Positions 35,945 through 47,121 are shown, numbered from the stretch's first letter. The stretch: 64,000 bases of DNA from Taeniopygia guttata (GCF_048771995.1 NC_133050.1:7736501-7800500), one strand, 5' to 3'. The notes: generated from the letters alone by a model not told the origin. Made by a program: numbers and translations.

Positions 35945-38900
35945 GTGAGTGGGGGGCGACCCCAAAGCCGCGGGACCCCCTCGGGATTTGGGGACCCCCC
36001 GATCCATGGAAACCTCTGGAATTGCGCACCCGGCGGCTGCGGCTCCCGCCGGGGTCTCCCCGCCTCTCCTGACGCGGATTTTGGGGGTTTTATTGGATTT
36101 GGGGGCTGCGATTTTTTTCTCCCCCTCGCCGGGGTTGGGAAGCGGCTCCTTACGTAAAGCCGGGAGCGAGGGATGCCCCCGGAATTCCCAAACATTCCAG
36201 AATTCCCGCAAATCCCCTCCGGCAGCATTCCTGCGGGAAAAGCGTCCCGCCGGACAGGTTAATTACGGGTTCATCAGCCTCGGCGATTAATTGGCCTCGC
36301 GGGGCCGGGCGCCGATGCCGCCGCCAGGTGATGCCCCAAAATTCAGCCCGGGAGAGGTGGGAAAAGCGCGAATTCCCGGGATTCGGAGCGCCGGGATCGC
36401 AGCCGGAGCGTGGGAAGCGAGGAAAAGCAGAAGCGCGGGGCCAAGAGCGAGGCTGGAGTTGGGAATTCGGGAATTCGGGAATTCGGGAATTATTCGGGAA
36501 TTCGGGGCGGTTTGGGATGCAGCGGGAGCAGGGATGGATCCCGCTGCTCCTCCTCCCTCCTCCCCGCGCTGCCGAGGATGCGGGAGAGCCTCGTGCTCCC
36601 AAAAAACACCCAAATCTGGGATAAACAGGCTGAGGCGGGGAGGCGCTCGGAGCGGGAGGGGCCCGAACCCCCCCGGCCGCTTTTCCCGGCCTGGAAAAGG
36701 GGAAAAATCCCGGGAAAGGCTCCGGGAGCGCCGGGGGGGCTGGAGACGATCCCCGAGGGGGAGAGAGGGGAATGGGTTTGGAATTCCGGGGGGATTTGGG
36801 GATTTTGGGAAGCCCCTCCCCAGCCCCTCCCTGCTCTCAGCATCCCCCCCGGGGGTCTGGGGGTGCTTCACCCCCCGAAAACTTCCCCGAGCGCTCAAAA
36901 TCCCCTCAGTTCTAAAGAGGAAACGCAGGAATCAAGTCCTGGAAGAGCAGGAGTGAAAGCCGGGAAAAACAGGGATAAAAGCGGGATGAGCAGGAATCAA
37001 TCTTGGGATGAGCAGGAATCGATCCCGGGATGAGCAGGAACCAAATCCTGGAAAAGTGGGAATTACACACGGGAAAAACAGGAATCAAACCCCGCGTGAG
37101 CAGGAATCCAATCCTGGAAAAGCAGGGATCAAACTCAGGAAAAGCAAACATCAAGCCCGGGAAAAGCGGGAATGAAACCTGGGAAAAACGGGAATGAAAC
37201 CTGGGAAAAGCAGGAATGAAACTCAGGGAAAAGCGGGAATGAAACCTGGGAAAAGCAGGAATTGAGCCCGGGAAAAGCGGGAACCAAGCCCGGGCCAAAG
37301 GGGCTTGCAGCGAGCGCCGCCCGGGTTTAGCCCGGGTTGAACCGGGACAGGGACCGGGAGGGGACACCGGGAATGTCCCCACGGCGGGAGGGACCCGCCC
37401 CGTCCTCGGCGGGCTGGAGCCGCTGGTCCCGAAATCCCGACAAGTTCCCGAACTCCCGAAACTCCTGAAATCCCCAAATCCCGAAAAACTCCCGAATGTC
37501 CCCAGATCCCGAAATCCCGAAAAATCCCCGAAATCCCGAAGTTCCCGGCGCAGGGCCGCGGGGGTGGCGCAGGTGACAGCTTGGCGGGGGGAGGGCGCTG
37601 CCAGCAGCGGGGGAGGCGGCGCCCAGCGGAATTTTTCCAAGGAAATGCCAAAAAAAAGAGAAAAAAAAACCCCAAATGGAATCTCAGAACCTTCCCCTGG
37701 GGCTGGGATCAAGCCCCATCCCGGGGGAAATCCCCAATCCCAAAATTTTGGGGGTTTGTCCCTGCCTGGAGCTGCCCAGCGGCTCCTGGGAGCAGGAATT
37801 GGGCAGAAATTCTGCCCCAAAACCCCAAAATCCCCCAATTTTGCAGAAACTCTGCCCCCAAATTCCCAATTTTGCAGACATTCTACCCAAACCCCCAATT
37901 TTGCAGACATTCTACCCAAAACCCCGATTTTGCAGAGATTCTGCCCCAAAACCCCGATTTTGCAGACATTCTACCCAAAAAAAGAAAAACCCCTCTCGGT
38001 TTCCGCAGGACTGTTGCAGGAGGCGCCTTTTGAGGCAGAAAATGAGGTTTTGGAAATTCTGGCTGGGAATTCCACCCAGTCTCTCCTGGAGCGTTGTTCT
38101 GGTGAGAGCCCCGAGCTCAGATGGGGCCGCATCTGAACCTGTAGCTTTTAGGTTTGGACGTTTTTGGCCGATTTTTCCCCCAAAATTTCCATTTTCCCCT
38201 CTCTTTTTCGGAGGAAATCCCTTTCCTGCAGTAAATTCACCTTTTTAGCTGATTTCCCCCCAAGATTTCCATCCTTTTCCTCGCTTTTTTGGGGTTCATC
38301 CCACAGCCAAACCTGTAGTTTTTAGTTTTTGACCTTTTTGGCTGATTTTTCCCCCAAACCTCTGCTTTCCGCTCTCATTTTTTTGAGGCTCAGAGACCCC
38401 ACGCTTGTTAATTCACCTTTTTTGCTGATTTCCCCCCAAAATTTCTGCTTTTCCCTCTTTTGTCGACAGCACCCGCTCGCAAACCGCTCCAAACCCGCAG
38501 TGATTTCCCTTTTCAGCCACTTTTTCCCTCAAAATTCCCGTCCTTCCTTCTCTTTTGTGGAGGGAATTCCTCTCCTGGGACTGATTCACCTTTTTGCTGC
38601 TTTTTCCTCCAAAATTTCTGCTTTTCCTCTTTTTTAACGACACAAACGGCTCTGAACCTGGCCAAGGCCGCTGCCAGGACGCTCCTCCTCCTCCTCCCCA
38701 AATGTCCCCAAATGTCCCCAAATGTCCCCACATGACCCTAAAATGGCTCCAAATGACCAAAATGGCCCCAAAATGGCCTCAAATGGCCCCAAATGTCCTA
38801 AAAACGTCCCTAAAATGTTCACAAGTGTCCCAAAAATGTTCCCAAAAGATCCCCAAACACCCTCAGAATGCTCTCCAAATGTCTGAAAAGGGTCCCCAAG

Positions 38901-41900
38901 TGTCCTAAAAATGTCCCCAAAATGTCCCCAGCTGTCCCCAAAATGTCCAGAAATGCCCCCAAACGTCCCCAAATTTGCTCTAAATGCTCTCGGTGCCGTT
39001 TCTGTGCCCCAGAGCTGCTCTGCAGCTGGACCTGGGCAAGGCTGGGCTGCTCGGTGCTGCTGGCACCCCAAAAACTGTCCCCAAAATGTCCCCAAACATC
39101 CCCAAATGTCCCCAAACATCCCCAAAAATCCCCAAAATGTCCCCAGCTCCCATTTCTGTGCCCCAGAGCTGCTGTTTAGCCAGGACCGTGCCGCGGCATC
39201 CCGGCCGGTGCACGGCGTGTTCAGTGCTGCTGTCACCCCAAAAACCATCCCTAAAATGTCCCCAAATGTTCCTAAACATCCCCAAAATGTCCCCAAACAT
39301 CCCCAAATGTCCCCAAATGTCCCCAGCTCCCATTTCTGTGCCCCAGAGCTGCTGTTCGGCCAGGCCCGTGCCTGGCATGCTCGGTGCTGCTGTCACCCCA
39401 AAAACCATCCCCAAAATGTCCCCAAATGTCCCCAAAACATCCCCAAACATCCCAAAATGTCCCCAAATGTCCCCAACTGCCATTTCTGTGCCCCAGAGCT
39501 GCTGTTCGGCCAGGCCCGTGCCGCGGCGCCCCAGCCAGTGCACGGCGTGCTCGGCGCTGCTGTCACCCTAAAAATCATCCCCAAAATGTCCCTAAACCTC
39601 CCCAAATGTCCCCAAAACATCCCCAAAACATCCCCAAACATCCCCAAACATCCCCAAACATCCCCAAACGTCCCCATCTCCCATTTCTGTGCCCAGAGCT
39701 GCTGTTCGGCCAGGCCCGTGCCGCGGCGCCCCGGCCGGTGCACGGCGTGTTCAGTGCTGCTGTCACCCCAAAAACCATCCCTAAAATGTCCCCAAATGTC
39801 CCCAAAGCATCCCCAAACATCCCAAAATGTCCCCAAATGTCCCCAACACCCCATTTCTGTGCCCCAGAGCTGCTGTTTGGCCAGGCCCGTGCCGCGGCGC
39901 CCCGGCCGGTGCACGGCGTGCTCGGCGGCTCGGTGCTGCTGTCGCCGGCGCTGCCGCCCAACCGGACGGTGAAGGAGATCGAGTGGAGCTTCTCGGCGGG
40001 CACCGGTGCCACCATCCAGGTGGCCGAGGTGGGCCCGGGCGGCTTCGAGCGGCCGGACCCGCGGGATCGCTTCGGCGGGCGCCTGGAGCCCGTCAACGGC
40101 ACGGCGCTGCGGCTGCGGCAGCTGCAGCGCGGCGACAGCGGCGTCTTCGCGGCCCGCATCAAGCTGCAGCCGGCCCTGGTGGATGATCAGGCCTTCAACC
40201 TGACGGTCTACGGTGCGCGGGGCTCGTTTATTAATTAACGTGTTAATTGGTTTGGTGTCCGTTCGGTTAAGTTGGGGTTTCGGGCTGGGGAAACTGAGGC
40301 ACGGCGCAGGATTGGGGTTTTCGGCGGCGCCTGGGGGTTATCAATCCTCCAGCCTGTCTGTCCATGGAGGGTGGGGCTTGGTTAATTAATACAGTTCATT
40401 AATTAGCTAATTAATCCTGGAGTTAAGGTGGGTGTTTTGTATGGGGAAACTGAGGCACGGACTCCAGATTTCCCCCCTGTTTCAGCCCTGGGGGGGATTT
40501 TGGGGTGATTTTTTATTATTTTGGGTGATTTTGATGGTTTTTGGGTGATTTTTGGGCTGATTTGGGGCTGATTTTGGGTTATTTTGGGCTGATTTGGGTG
40601 TGATTTCTGGCTGATTTGGGGCTGATTACTGGCTGATTTCGGGCTGATTTCTGACTGATTTGGGGTTATTTTGGACTGATTTCTGGCTGATCTCTGGCTT
40701 ACTTCTGGCTGATTTCTGCCTGATTTCTGCCTGATTTCTGGCTGATTTGGGCTGATTTCTGGCTGATTTGGGGCTGATTCTGGCTGATTTTGGGTTATTT
40801 TGGCCTGATTTCTGCCTGATTTCTGGCTGATTTCTGGCTGATTTTGGGTTATTTTGGGCTGATTTCTGGCTGATTTCTGGCTGATTTGGGGCTGATTTCT
40901 GGCTGATTTTGGGTTATTTTGGCCTGATTTCTGGCTGATTTCTGGCTGATTTTTGCTGATTTCTGGCTGATTTCTGCCTGATTTCTGCCTGCTTTGGTCT
41001 GATCCTGCCCATGCCGTGCTCTCGGCGCAGAGGCGGTGCCCAGCCCGCGCACCCGCAGCCAGCTGCTGGCCAGCACGCTGGACTGGTGCAACCTGACGCT
41101 GCAGTGCCAGGGCAGCGGCCGCGGCGCCGTCAACGTCACCTGGCGGCGCGACAGCCTGGCCTGGGCCGAGCCGGGCCCCGGGCGGCACCAGCTGTCCCCC
41201 GACGGCACCACCCTGCGCGTGGCACTGCCACCCGCCGCCACCAACGTCACCTACGCCTGCACCGTCAGCAACCCCGCCGACCGCAAGGTCGCCCTGTTCC
41301 ACCTGCACAGCCTCTGCCAGGGCGCCGGTGAGACACGGGGACGCGGGGCTGGGTGGCACAGGGACACGGGGACACGGCTGAGGGTGGCACGGTGACACGG
41401 GGACACGGCTGGGGACAGGAGTGGGGCACGGGGCTGGGGACACTGCTGAGGGTGGCACACGTGACATGGGCACGCGGGGCTGGGGTGGCACAGTGACACA
41501 GGGACACGGCTGGGGACAGGAGGGGGGACACAGCTGTGGGGCACGGGTGACATGGGGACACAGCTGAGGGTGGCACAACGGGGACACGGGTGACATGGGG
41601 ACACAGCTGAGGGTGGCACAACGGGGACACGGGTGACATGGGGACACTGCTGAGGGTGGCACAGCGGGGACACGGGTGACACGGGGACGTGGGGCTGGCG
41701 GTGGCACAGTGACACGGGGACGCTGCTGGGGACAGGAGTGGGACACGGGGCTGGGGACACAGGTGGGGTGGCACAATTGGGGACACGGGTGACATGGGGA
41801 CACGGCTGAGGGTGGCACAGGTGACACGGGGACACGGCTGAGGTGACACGGCCAGGGTGGCACAGCCAGAGTGACATGGCTGAGGTGGCACAGCCAGGGG

Positions 41901-43408
41901 GACACAGCCGACTGGGGTGGCACTCCGGCTGTCACGGCGTGTCCCCGGCGGGCAGGGGGACACTCGGCCTTCTCCACCTCGGGCTACGTGGTGCTGGCGC
42001 TGATCCTGGTGGCCGTGAGCCTGGGCGGCGCCTTCTGGTGCTGGAGGGTCAACAGCGAGAAGGCGGCACGGGCAGGTGGGCACCGGAACGGGCACGGGCG
42101 GGGGGCACCGGAATGGACAGGGGACACGGCACGGGCGGGTGGGCATGGCACAGGCACCAGTTCCCGGTTCCCAATCCCCAATTCCCAGTTCCCAATTCCC
42201 CATTCCCAATTCCCAGTTCCCAATCCCCAGTTCCCAGTTCACAGCTCCCAGTTCCCAATCCCCAATTCCCAGTTCCAGTTCCCAGCTCCCAATTCCCAGT
42301 TCCCAATCCCCATTTCCCAGTTCCCAGTTCCCAATCCCCAATTCCCAGCTCCCAGTTCCCAGTTCCAGTTCCAAATCCCCAGCTCCCAGTTCCCAATTCC
42401 CAGTTCCCAGTTCCCAATTCCCAGTTCCCAGTTCCCAGTTCTCCATTCCCAGTTTCCAGTTGCCAGTTCCCCAATTCCCAATCCCAAATTCCCCAATTCC
42501 CCATTTTTCCCGGATTTTTCCCATTTCACCTGGATTTTTTCCCCACTTTCTCCATGTTTCCCATTTTCCCCACTTTTTTCCCATTTCCCCTGTTTTCTTC
42601 CCCATTTTCCCCGGATTTTCCCCATTTCCCCTGGATTTTTTTTCCCCATTTTCTCCATTTTTCCCAATTTCCCCATTTTTTTCCCATTTTTCGCGCAGCC
42701 GCCACGCCCACGGCGCCGCCTGAGGAGAGCCCCGGGGAGCCCCAATACAGCGACATCGTCTGCAGGAGCCCCCCCGAGGGCAACGACCAGGTCGGGACCC
42801 CAAAAACCGCGGGGGGACCCCAAAACCACCGCGGGAAATCCTAATAATTGTGGGAATCACAAAAACCGAGGGGGGGATCCCCAGAAAAACCGCGGGAACC
42901 CCAAAAACCGTGAGGGGGTCCCCACAAAAACCTCAGAAATCCCAAAAACCACGTGGGGACCCCAAAACCCATGGGGGGAATCCCCACAAAACCCGCAGGA
43001 TCCCAAAACCTGCAGGAATCCCAAAAACCAGGGGGGGGATCCCAAAAACCGAGGGGGAACCCCAAAAACGGGACCCCAAAATCCTCGGGGACCCCAAATT
43101 TCACCCCACAGGGTCCCAGCGCCCCCGAGGCCCCACAGGAGCCCAGCGCACCCCAAAAATCCGAGCCTGGTGAACCCCAAAAATCCGAGCCCAGTGCACC
43201 CCAAAAATCCGAGCCTGGTGAACCCCAAAAAACCGAGCCCAGTGCACCCCAAAAATCGGAGCCCGACGAACCCCAAAAATCGGAGCCCGGTGAACCCCAA
43301 AAATCGGAGCCCAGTGAACCCCAAAAATCCGAGTCCGCGGCCCCAAAAGCCTCCCCGGGGGGGGACGAGCGGAGCGGCCCCGAGGACGCGGCCCAGGAGG
43401 TGACATAG
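35872..43408 (+). CDS. SLAM-family Ig receptor with octapeptide-repeat tail, 6 coding exons
   Basis: Exons: 35872-35944, 39868-40212, 41031-41327, 41956-42075, 42699-42790 and 43112-43408, about 407 residues, with phases 1,1,1,1,0. Parts: signal peptide; a V-type domain without the canonical cysteine pair ([33 protein letters not shown]), as in CD2/SLAM first domains; a C2 domain with [18 protein letters not shown] and HSLC, the four-cysteine SLAM pattern; a helix ([18 protein letters not shown]); and a 130-residue tail. The tail has one tyrosine motif, PQYSDIV (Tyr about 295), whose -2 proline departs from both ITSM and ITIM consensus, then eight copies of an octapeptide like APQKSEPG. The VYEAVPSP linker recalls SLAMF8 (VYDAVPRP), but I cannot assign an orthologue. 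It probably acts as a leukocyte surface receptor. It lies between KIRREL1 and ETV3, where mammals keep FCRL genes. Confidence 0.8.
36960..37290. repeat. GGGAAAAGCAGGAATGAAACC minisatellite
   Basis: About 14 copies of a 22 bp unit in intron 1 of the SLAM-like gene. Confidence 0.9.
37800..38000. repeat. ATTTTGCAGACATTCTACCC repeat
   Basis: Six copies of a unit of about 30 bp, each carrying an ATTTTGCAG that resembles a splice acceptor. Confidence 0.85.
38130..38640. repeat. ~115 bp repeat in SLAM-like intron 1
   Basis: Four or five diverged copies containing TTTTTGGCTGATTTTTCCCC and AAAATTTCTGCTTTTCCCTC. Confidence 0.75.
38695..38995. repeat. AAATGTCCCCAAA repeat
   Basis: Short units (AATGTCCCC, AAATGGCCCC) leading into the exon-edge array. 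Confidence 0.85.
38995..39867 (+). repeat. Tandem copies of the SLAM-like V-exon acceptor and 5' edge
   Basis: Five copies (near 38995, 39150, 39330, 39480 and 39681) of TTTCTGTGCCCCAGAGCTGC, TGTTCGGCCAGGCCCGTGCC and CGGTGCACGGCGTG precede the true exon start at 39868. They are separated by ATCCCCAAAATGTCCCCAAA filler with a period of 150-200 bp. Each keeps a usable acceptor. Confidence 0.95.
39868..40212 (+). CDS. SLAM-like receptor exon 2, V-type domain
   Basis: 115 residues. The start was chosen at the last of six equivalent acceptors because only this copy continues into the full domain. Sequons occur at NRT, NGT and NLT. Both ends are phase 1. Confidence 0.85.
40495..41000. repeat. TTTCTGGCTGATTT array in SLAM-like intron 2
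   Basis: About 45 copies of a 10-11 bp unit (TGGCTGATTTC) with TTGGGTTATTTTGG variants. Two GGGGAAACTGAGGCACGG motifs lie just upstream, at about 40289 and 40444. Confidence 0.9.
41031..41327 (+). CDS. SLAM-like receptor exon 3, C2-type domain
   Basis: 99 residues from [20 protein letters not shown] to SLCQGA. Both ends are phase 1. Sequons occur at NLT, NVT and NVT. Confidence 0.9.
41330..41930. repeat. GGGGACACGGCTGAGGGTGGC repeat in SLAM-like intron 3
   Basis: About 600 bp of GACACGGGTGACATGGGGAC and GCTGAGGGTGGCACA units. Confidence 0.9.
41956..42075 (+). CDS. SLAM-like receptor exon 4, transmembrane segment
   Basis: [20 protein letters not shown] continues to [14 protein letters not shown]. 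Both ends are phase 1 and the donor is GCAG|GTGGGC. Confidence 0.9.
42150..42690. repeat. CCCAGTTCCCAATT and CCCCATTTTTCCC repeats in SLAM-like intron 4
   Basis: 340 bp of TTCCCAATTCCCAGTTCCC units, then a pyrimidine-rich TTTCCCCATTTT array up to the acceptor of exon 5. Confidence 0.9.
42699..42790 (+). CDS. SLAM-like receptor exon 5, tyrosine motif
   Basis: [20 protein letters not shown] then PPEGNDQ. It holds the only cytoplasmic tyrosine. It ends in phase 0 at CAG|GTCGGG. Confidence 0.8.
42791..43111. repeat. ACCCCAAAAACCG repeat filling SLAM-like intron 5
   Basis: GGGGACCCCAAAAACC-type units run through the entire intron. The same CCCCAAAAA core continues into the coding repeat of exon 6. 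Confidence 0.85.
43112..43408 (+). CDS. SLAM-like receptor exon 6, octapeptide repeats and stop
   Basis: 98 residues plus a TAG stop. 43145-43335 is a 24 bp coding minisatellite translating as APQKSEPG / EPQKSEPS alternations, eight units, highly charged and proline-rich. Frame is kept because the period is a multiple of three. Confidence 0.75.
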   Translation, partial: GPSAPEAPQEPSAPQKSEPGEPQKSEPSAPQKSEPGEPQKTEPSAPQKSEPDEPQKSEPGEPQKSEPSEPQKSESAAPKASPGGDERSGPEDAAQEVT

Positions 43409-44565
43409 GACAGGTGAGGGGACCCCAAAAACGGGGCACGGCCGGACACCCCAAAACCGCCGGGGGGAGGGGGAAAGGGGGTGGTGTCCCCAAAAAGGGA
43501 CATTTGGGGCACCCCGAAAGAGCCGAGGTTAAAGGGTTGGGGTGTCCCCAAAAACGGGACCCCAAAAGAGACGGGGTTAAGGGATTAAAGGGTTTTTTTG
43601 GGTGGGGCTGTCCCTGAAAAGGGAGATTTGGGGACACCCTGGACCCCAAAAGGGCTGGGGTTAAAGGGTTGTGGTGTCCCCAAAAACGGGACCCCAAAAG
43701 ATCTGGGGATAAAGGGTTAAAAGGTTATTTATTTGGGAGGGGCTGTCCCCAAAAACGGGACCCCAAAAACCCGGGGTTAAGGGATTAAAGGGTTTTTTTG
43801 GGTGGGGCTGTCCCCGAAAAGGGACATTTGGGGACCCCAAAAAAGGGATTAAAGGGCCCCAAAAGGGGGTTACGGGGCTGGGCCCCCAAAAGCGACCCCG
43901 ACCCCACAAAATCGGGGTCTGTCCCCGCAGCTGCCGCCGCGCCGGGACCCCCGGACGGGCCGGGGGGCGTCGAGTGCCAAACCCCGACCCCAAAACCGCG
44001 CCCCGACCCCAAAAGAGCGGCCCCGCGGGACCCCCGACCCCACAGCGGCACGGATCTGCCCTCCCGACCCCAAAACCCGCGGGTTTGTCCCCAATTCCTG
44101 CCTGGGACTGCTCTGGGAGGGGGATCCCGATCGGGGGTGGGATTTGGGGGATTTGGGGCTCCCTGGGTGCTCCCCGGTGGGTTTTGGGGTGGGGGGCTCC
44201 CCCGACCCCACAGCGGCACGGATCTCCCCTTCCCGACCCCAAAACCCGCGGGTTTGTCCCCAATTCCTGCCTGGGACTGTTTTGGGGAGGGGGCTTCGGG
44301 CGGGGGGGGGGTCCCGGGTGGGTCCTCGGGGGGTTTTTGGGGTCCCCGGGGGGGGTTTGGGGTCCCTGAGAGGCTCCCCGGGGGGTTTTTGGGGTTCCCG
44401 GGGGTTTTGGGGGTTCCCGGGGCTTTTTGGGGTCCCTGGGGGTTTTTGGGGTTCCCGGGGGTTTTGGGGTTCTCCGGGATTGAGGAAAACCGGGAATTCT
44501 CCGAGCCCCCAAAAGCCAGCACCCCCCCAGTGTAAATACTAAATAAATGTTGGTGACGTTTGGGG
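43409..44565 (+). other. SLAM-like receptor 3'UTR with repeats and poly(A) signal
   Basis: GACAG|GTGAGG at about 43413 and a CCCCGCAG near 43930 suggest one UTR intron. It holds GGGGTGTCCCCAAAAACGGG repeats (43430-43860) and two ~170 bp copies containing CGACCCCACAGCGGCACGGA. AATAAA lies at 44542-44547. Confidence 0.55.
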
Positions 44566-44819
44566 TGTCCTGGTGTGATTTGGCGAATTTTGGGGCGTTT
44601 CGGGGCGGTTTCAGCTGATTTCGGGGCGGTTTAGGGCGAGTTTTGGGGTGATTTGGGCTGGTTTTGGGGCTATTTTGGGGCTGTTTTGGGGTATTTGGGG
44701 CCGGGTTTGGCCCTGACTCCCTATTTTCCCCTATTTCCCCCATTCTTGGCCCGGTTTATGCCGGTTTTGCACTGTTTTTGCGGGTTTTCCCCGTTTTCCC
44801 CCGTTTTTCCCCCATTTTC

Positions 44820-45300
44820 CGTGAGGGGCGGCGCCGTTTCCCGCCCCCCTCGCCCCCCCCAGCCCCGGCGGGACCGGAAGCGGAAGCGCGTGGGCGCGCG
44901 CGCTGCCCGGAAGCGCGTGGGCGGCGGCGGCGGTTCCGGTTCCGGCGGCGGCGGCGGCGCGGGGGAGGCACCGGGAGAGGAGAGGGAGAGGAGGAGGAGG
45001 AGGGAAAGGGGAAAGCGAAGAACGAGAAGCGGCGGCGCCGCCGACAACACCGACAGCGGCGCCACCAGCGAAAGCCGAGCCGCCTCCTCTCCCCCCCCCC
45101 CGCCCCGCGCTACCGGGGACGATCCGCCTCCCCCCCCCCCCGCCCCGGTCCCCGCCCGCCTCCTTCCCCGTTTCCCCCCTCCCTTCCCGTCCTCCTCCTC
45201 CTCCTCCTTCTCCCGGAACCCGCCTCGCTCCTCCCGGCCCGCGCCGCCAACGCAGGTTCGTCCCGGGGGGATCCCGGTGGGGGCGGGGGGGGCGCGGATT
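44820..45300 (+). promoter_or_regulatory. ETV3: ETV3 CpG-island promoter and non-coding first exon
   Basis: TTTCCCGCC (E2F-type, 44837-44845), ACCGGAAG at 44873 and further CGGAAGCG / CCCGGAAG cores (ETS-type) cluster in CpG-dense sequence. The 5' exon probably ends at GCAG|GTTCGT near 45255. The ETS sites would allow autoregulation by an ETS repressor, which is an inference. Confidence 0.5.
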
Positions 45301-46030
45301 TACCGGGGGTTACCGGAGGGTGGGGGGGGCGGCTCGGGATAAAGGCAAAGCCCCGCAGGCCGCCGGGGAGGGGCCGCGGGGGCTGCTCGGCGCTCCCCGG
45401 TGGGCGGCGAGGGCTGGAGCGCGGCCCCGGTAACCGCGGGGGGGGTCCCGGTAACGGGGCGGGGGGAGAGGGGGCGTTGGGTAAACACGGAGCGGCCGAA
45501 CGGGCGGGTCCGAGGCGGGGCGGGGGCTCCGCAGCACCGCCCCGCCCGGCGGGGGTGAGCAAACACCGACCCCCCCCCCCCCGCCGGTACCGGGGGGTCA
45601 CCGGGAGCGGCACCGGGACCGGCCCCCCCCGTGGCGCGGTCCCGGCGGGCGGCGTGGGAGGCCCCGGCCGCGCTCCGGGGGTGTCGGGGCGGGAGCGGCA
45701 CCGCCCGGGGCCGGGGCCGGGCCGGGCAGGCCGGGGCAGGCTCGGGCCGGCGCTAACGGAGCGGGAGAGCCCCGGGCACGGCCCCGCCGCCGCCCCGGCG
45801 CCGCTCGGCCCCTCCCGGCGGCCATTTGGGGCCTTTGAAGCGGTGCCGGGGCACCGGGAACCGGGATGGGCCCGGGGGGGGGGCGGGAACGGCAGCTCCG
45901 GTCCCTTCCCGGGGGGCTCCGGTCCCTCCCGGGGGCTCCGGTCCCTTCCCGGGGGGCTCCGGTTCCTCCCGGGGGGCTCCGGTTCCTCCCGGGCCTCTCC
46001 CGTTCCCGGGGCTCTGATGTGAATTCCAGC
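45300..46030 (+). other. ETV3: CpG-rich start of ETV3 intron 1
   Basis: Continuation of the CpG island. It contains GGCTCCGGTCCCTTCCCGGG repeats at about 45895-46000. No coding signal is seen. Confidence 0.5.
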
Positions 46031-46069
46031 CCCGGAAATTTCCCTTTTCCCCGCTCCTTTTCCCGGTTT

Positions 46070-47085
46070 ATTTGGGGTTTTTTTCCCTTTTTCCCTCTTC
46101 CTCTTTCCCTTTTCCCCCTTTTTCCTCCTTTTCCCCATTTTTCCTCTCTTTGCCCCCTTTTTTCCCCGATTTTCTGCCCCTTTCCCCCATTTTCCTCCCC
46201 CTTTTCCCCTTTTCCCCCATTTTTCCTATTTTCCTCCCTTTTTTTCCCACCTTCCTCTCCCTTTTCCCCACTTTCCTCCCTTCTCCCCTTTTTCCCACTT
46301 TCCTTCCCCTTTTTTCCCCTTTTCCCCCTGTTTTTCCCCTGTTTTTCCCCTATTTTCCCCCTATTTTTCCCTATTTTTCCCCGTTTTCCCTCCCTCCCTC
46401 CCTGGCACATCTGGCGCTCTCCCAGCTGTGGATTTTGGCAGCCGGGCCCGGCTGGAACTGAGCTGGGTTTGTTTGGTCTCCTCCCTGCACTTCCAGCCAG
46501 GGAAATTTCCCTTTTTCCCCCATTTCCGCCCTTTTTCACATTTCTCTTCATTTCCCCTTTTCTTTCCCCTCTTCCTCCCCCTCCTTCCCTGCCTTTTTTT
46601 CCCATTTTTCCTCTTTTTTCCCTTTTCTCCCATTCCCCCCCCCCTTTTCCTATTTTCTCCCATGTTTTCCAAATTTCTTCCCCCTTTTCCCCCATTTTCC
46701 ACTTTTCCCCATTTTTCTCCCATTTTCTCCCATTTTTCTCCCATTTTTCTCCCATTTCCCCCCATTTTTCCCCCATTTTCCCCCATTTCCCCCCATTTTC
46801 CCCCCATTTTCCCCCCATTTTCCCCCATTTCCCCCCATTTTTCCCCATTTTTCTCCCATTTTTCTCCCATTTTTCTCCCATTTTTCTCCCATTTTTCTCC
46901 CATTTTTCTCCCATTTTTCTCCCATTTTTCTCCCATTTTTCTCCCATTTTTCCCCCATTTTTTCCCCCATTTTCCCCCCACTTTTCTCCCTTTTTTCTCC
47001 CTCATTTTTCTCCCATTTTCCCCCTCATTTTTTCTCCCTTTTTCTCCCATTTTTTCCCCATTTCCCCCATTTTCCCCCACCCCAG
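46070..47085. repeat. CCCATTTTTCTCCC pyrimidine array in ETV3 intron 1
   Basis: About 1 kb of nearly pure pyrimidine, most regular at 46740-46960 (CCCATTTTTCTC, 13 bp). It is interrupted by one unique island at 46395-46500. It extends to the exon 2 acceptor as a very long polypyrimidine tract. Confidence 0.9.
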
Positions 47086-47121
47086 GGTCTCTGAGCTCTC
47101 TCTCCCTGCAGGAGGAAGAGG

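Noticed and set aside
37800-38000. Series of ATTTTGCAG acceptors suggesting small exons
   Set aside because: They are units of a short tandem repeat and no conserved coding follows.
40403-42860. Two long minus-strand frames of more than 500 codons each
   Set aside because: They arise from intronic repeats antisense to the SLAM-like gene. The plus-strand Ig and transmembrane exons explain the region.
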